A DNA stretch of 64,000 nt from Primulina eburnea (Eukaryota > Streptophyta > Magnoliopsida > Lamiales > Gesneriaceae), in assembly GCF_022965805.1 (NCBI RefSeq), contig NC_133101.1, positions 1,364,001 to 1,428,000 on the forward strand, read 5' to 3'. This document shows, piece after piece, positions 60,872 to 64,000 of the stretch (position 1 is its first letter; every line of letters begins with the position of its first letter). A program made the position numbers and the translations under genes. The notes under the pieces are model-generated. The model saw only the letters and a program-made list of their open reading frames with translations, made no database searches and was not told the origin of the DNA.

Positions 60872-61060
60872 ATAAACATGTCTCTTATAAGACGGTTTCA
60901 TGAATTTTTATCTGTGAAACGGATCAATTTTATCGATATTCACAATAAAAAGTAATACTCTTAGCATAAAAATAATATTTTCATGGATGACCCAAATAAG
61001 AGATTCGTCTCACAAAATACGTCTCGTACGACCGTCTCACACAATTTTTTGCCTAATTAA
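60872..61060 (-). repeat. R1 fold-back repeat, copy 11 (near full length)
   Basis: ATAAGACGGTTTCATGAA left, TCACAATAAAAAGTAATACT and TGACCCAAATAAGAGATTCG core, ACGACCGTCTCACACAA right. Upstream of SUVR5. Confidence 0.85.
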
Positions 61061-61460
61061 AAATATAAATTTATTTTTCAAAAATATTTATTTCAATCAA
61101 AAAAATATCATACGACAATGTTAATACAATATTACTATTATGTATTATAAGGGTAAGAAAATCATTGGAAAACAAAGTTTACACATTTTATAATTTTAAA
61201 TTTGACAATCAAATATATCAAGTATAAAGAAAATGAATGCAATAATCCTTTAATGCATAGGGTTATATTTAATAAGAAAATTACTATTAAATATAGAGAG
61301 TGAACTATATATTTTGAAACAATCGAAAAAAACAAAAAAAAAATCTGTATAATCAGGATGGATAAAATACTAAAAATGTTCATTTCAATTTACAGTGTTT
61401 TTATTTTTAGTAAATTTGTGATTCATTTGTTGCTACCATAGCTCATCTATTTGAAATTTT
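61061..61460. other. Intergenic AT-rich DNA
   Basis: No gene seen. Confidence 0.5.
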
Positions 61461-61655
61461 TAAAACTGGAAGTTGGTCTTCAGTTCTCAGCCGTCGATTT
61501 TTTTTGTGTTCAGTCCTTGGGTACTTTTTTTAGTATCATATTTCCACATTAAGTGTATCACATTTACACATGAAGTGTACCACATTGTGTATGACATAGT
61601 ACCACAATTTTGTGGGTAGGAAATGAACTATTGGAGATTTTTCACCAACTTTCTT
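61461..61655 (+). repeat. R3 repeat, copy 2
   Basis: Same words as the copy in the BEL1-like intron (TTTTGTGTTCAGTCC, CACATGAAGTGTACCACATT, GTATGACATAGTACCA), with an added local duplication of CACAT(T/G)AAGTGTA(T/C)CACATT. Confidence 0.85.
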
Positions 61656-61909
61656 TTTAAAACCATTTAAGTATTTCTTTATTTTTATTAGCTACTCTTG
61701 AAATTTTATATGATCGTGGATAATCCCTAGCGTAAAGAAATTATTACATCAAACCATAAATTCAAAAGTAACAAGAATTATATATAAATGGAAATCAAGA
61801 TCATCATTCAAAACCTGTAAATAATAAGAAACTGCTAAAAACGAATCTTTACGATAAAGATCAATTTTTCACTATCCAGATGAAAGAAGTTACATTCTCT
61901 TTCAAGGAA

Positions 61910-62257
61910 TAGCTTCAGTCGCCAACTGTTCGACAATATTTCCAAACCAGATGTATTGTCATGGACTGCATTGATTTCAGCTTATACCAAAATGGGTCGG
62001 TTTGAGGAAGCAACAAAGTCGTACAATGCAATAAAAGAAACAGCCAAAAAGTGATTCTAGACAAGTTTGTTATTTTAGCAGCTGTCAAAATCTGTGCAAA
62101 TGCAGGGATTTAGGGAAGGCTAAAGAAATTCATGGTGATGCTGTGGTGCAAGGATATAGTTTGGATTTGCTTCTTGGGATTGCTTTAATTGATATTTATA
62201 GGAAATGCAAGTATTTGAGTGGTGTCGAGAGAGTTTTGGTGAGTTGTGTGTGTTAAA
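61910..62257 (+). pseudogene. PPR protein fragment (PLS-type pentatricopeptide repeats), broken
   Basis: PPR proteins bind organelle RNA. The first frame (61920-62054) reads RQLFDNISKPDVLSWTALIS then AYTKMGRFEEATKSY and stops at TGA. In other frames it continues as KFVILAAVKICANAG and GKAKEIHGDAVVQGYSLD, then [14 protein letters not shown] to 62257. These are typical P, L and S motif pieces of the PLS class. At least one stop and two frame changes in under 350 bp, and the remaining repeats and any start are absent. A dead gene fragment, possibly a retro- or segmental copy. Confidence 0.8.
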
Positions 62258-62530
62258 CGGGTCGTGAGCTTAGTCTTTTGGAACTCTATTGGTGCATTCT
62301 TGTTTACACCCTCTGCCTTCACTGTGAATGATGTTGGCTCCAAGCACATTTTCCAGCTTCGTATTCGCCTGGCGCAAAGGCAAAGCTGTCGACACCGCCT
62401 TCAATGATTGGGCATTTATTAGCAGTTCCCGACCCTTTCACTTCCATATAGGTTTGGCTCTGAATTTGGTCAAGGTCCGCCGTTTTGGAACTCCTTCAGC
62501 GTTAGCTCCCTGTAGCATGAATCAAAGTGA
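62258..62530. other. Unidentified GC-richer fragment
   Basis: This stretch is less AT-rich than its surroundings and both strands are largely open. The minus strand reads [15 protein letters not shown] and [18 protein letters not shown], which looks like former protein code, but I cannot name it. It may be part of the same insertion as the PPR fragment. Confidence 0.35.
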
Positions 62531-63744
62531 ATAAGTTTTTGTATAAGGAATATGAAATAGGGAATACATGTGAATGTGAAACCTTGCATGGTTGTGTTTC
62601 TCCAGTTTTGTGCTTACTATTTGAGATTTTATTTCATGAACTCGTATCAGTTTCATCAAATTTACTGTAAATATTCACTTTCAAAACGTTCAAATTTTTC
62701 GAGTTGTAATTCATTAATTATTTTACTGGTATCATTCTTGTTAATGCATAATGAATGGGTTGATGAGATATTATACTCATGACAACAGATTTCATGATAA
62801 ATGTTCACTCTTGTATACACCATTTGAGCAATACCCTAAGCATATGATGAAATTTTAAAAAATTTAGATACAAAGTAGAACCCCCCATATAAATATTGAC
62901 AAATACGAGTATAGGAACTTGAAAAGATATATATGGTTCTAAATTTTCTCTGCTAATTTCCAAGGACTTCTAGTTGCTGGTTCTTGATCAATCAACAAGA
63001 ACATTTTTGGTCATACAAAACAAGTTCACCATGGCTAAAGTTTTTCATTTGGTCCCATGTAAACTTTTCAAAATATTACACATTCTCATCTCATGTGAAT
63101 GGAAACCAAAAAGCTTGAAAACGTGCTATTTTTGCTCGGTAAATCACAGTTCTGATTGCATATATTTGTATATTCATAATTTTGGTCTTTTTCAATATTA
63201 ATCAACAATTTTTTTCCATTTTTTGTTCTTTTCGGATGTGAGGCCAATGGGACGGTGAAATGACCTCTACATTTTTCAGTTCTTGATGCATTCTGAATTC
63301 AGAACATGGCATAAAATGAAAAAAAAAATGATAAAAGCCACGTTAGGGCTTGAAAAACTAAAAGCAAAAACTTAAAACAAACTCATTCGTTTTCAAAATA
63401 ACATACGAATTCCTTTGAAATTTATAAAGATCGAAGCTTCACGATTTCTTCAAAATGGTCAATGACCATGCAGGTACAAGGCCATGCAAAATGCCGTTTG
63501 AACTATACTGGCCAGAAAATCACTGTGTCCACTTTCTTAAAAGCCGCGACCTTCTGGCTTCTACACTAGATTCCAAATTTGTACCCCGCCAACACAAAAT
63601 AATGAATAAACTTTTCTTACTTATTTATTTGTCCTCTAATAAAAATATTCTGATTAGGCAAAAATATATATTACCATGAGTTTTTCAAGAATCGTTTGAT
63701 TACATTGTGGAAACCGTCTCCCTTATTGTGGTTACGCAAGTAGA
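62531..63744. other. Intergenic AT-rich DNA
   Basis: Frames at 62570, 62974 and 63455 have no domains I recognise. No supported gene. Confidence 0.5.
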
Positions 63745-64000
63745 CAAGAGGATAGTATTAGGCTCAAGCTCAATTTATATAGACTCGAGCTCAGTTTGAA
63801 CTTTTATCATGAGTCTCGAGCTCAGCTTTTTTTAATATTATTAAGTTCGTGAATAGCTCAAGTCGTTAATAGCCCGTTTATCATGTTTAACGAGTTTAGC
63901 TCGAGTTCAGCTCTTTTCTTAACTCTTTAAATAAGATCATTTTCGAGCTCGTTAAACAAGCTCATTTTTGAACTAATCGAGCATTCTTAGTCATAGGTCA
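63745..64000. repeat. GAGCTCGA-rich dispersed repeat (runs off the window)
   Basis: Words such as CTCGAGCTCAG, GAGCTCGTTAAACAAGCTC and ACGAGTTTAGCTCGAG recur on both strands. This kind of GAGCTC/TTTAACGAG repeat is widespread in plants. It continues past the window end. Confidence 0.6.

Noticed and set aside
63455..63679. Possible small gene at the window end
   Set aside because: No homology, no splice signals and composition like the flanks.

Overview
This is a window of nuclear plant DNA, most likely from a eudicot. The evidence is multi-exon GT-AG genes whose proteins are plant-specific (LysM receptor kinase, BEL1-like homeodomain, DA1-related peptidase, SUVR5, thylakoid lumen TLP18.3), AT-rich intergenic DNA, a Ty1/copia element primed by initiator-Met tRNA, and many small fold-back repeats. 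One of these repeats, an inverted repeat built on GTGAGACGGTCTCAC, is one I associate from memory with asterids, perhaps Lamiales. That is an impression, not a proof.

Layout. 1.25-6.8 kb is a small LysM cluster: an intronless LYK4/LYK5-type receptor pseudokinase whose frame is broken by a 7-bp duplication, then a convergent TLP18.3 gene (photosystem II repair), then a decayed NFP/LYR-type LysM receptor kinase. 6.9-12.9 kb has no genes. It holds a complete 350-bp TRIM retrotransposon with a perfect 5-bp target duplication, possibly inside an old Helitron. 12.9-15.3 kb is a DA1-related gene (DAR1 type, 11 coding exons). 15.4-21.4 kb is intergenic, with a GC-rich triple-hairpin element and other repeats. 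21.4-27.0 kb is a recently inserted but broken Ty1/copia element with a truncated 5' LTR. 27-34 kb is gene-free repeat DNA. 34.3-39.4 kb is a BEL1-like homeodomain gene (SAW1/BLH2 type) with a GC-AG first coding intron and upstream ORFs. 39.5-46.1 kb is again repeat DNA. 46.2-48.1 kb is a two-exon BTB/POZ gene, and 50.8-58.9 kb is SUVR5 (11 coding exons plus a likely leader intron). 60.4-64 kb carries repeats and a PPR gene fragment.

The genes do not form one pathway. They are ordinary dispersed plant genes for chitin or symbiosis perception, PSII repair, organ size control, leaf and meristem transcription, ubiquitin-ligase adaptor function and chromatin silencing. Much of what is unusual lies between them: at least three families of short palindromic or fold-back repeats recur through the gaps and enter one intron. 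The most rewarding items are the TRIM with tRNA-like A and B boxes, the broken LYK gene beside the dead NFP-like gene, the 11-copy fold-back family, the triple hairpin at 16.5 kb, and the GC-AG intron and overlapping uORF of the BEL1-like gene.

Exon boundaries were set by eye from splice consensus, reading frame and remembered family sequences. Each inferred coding sequence adds up to whole codons.
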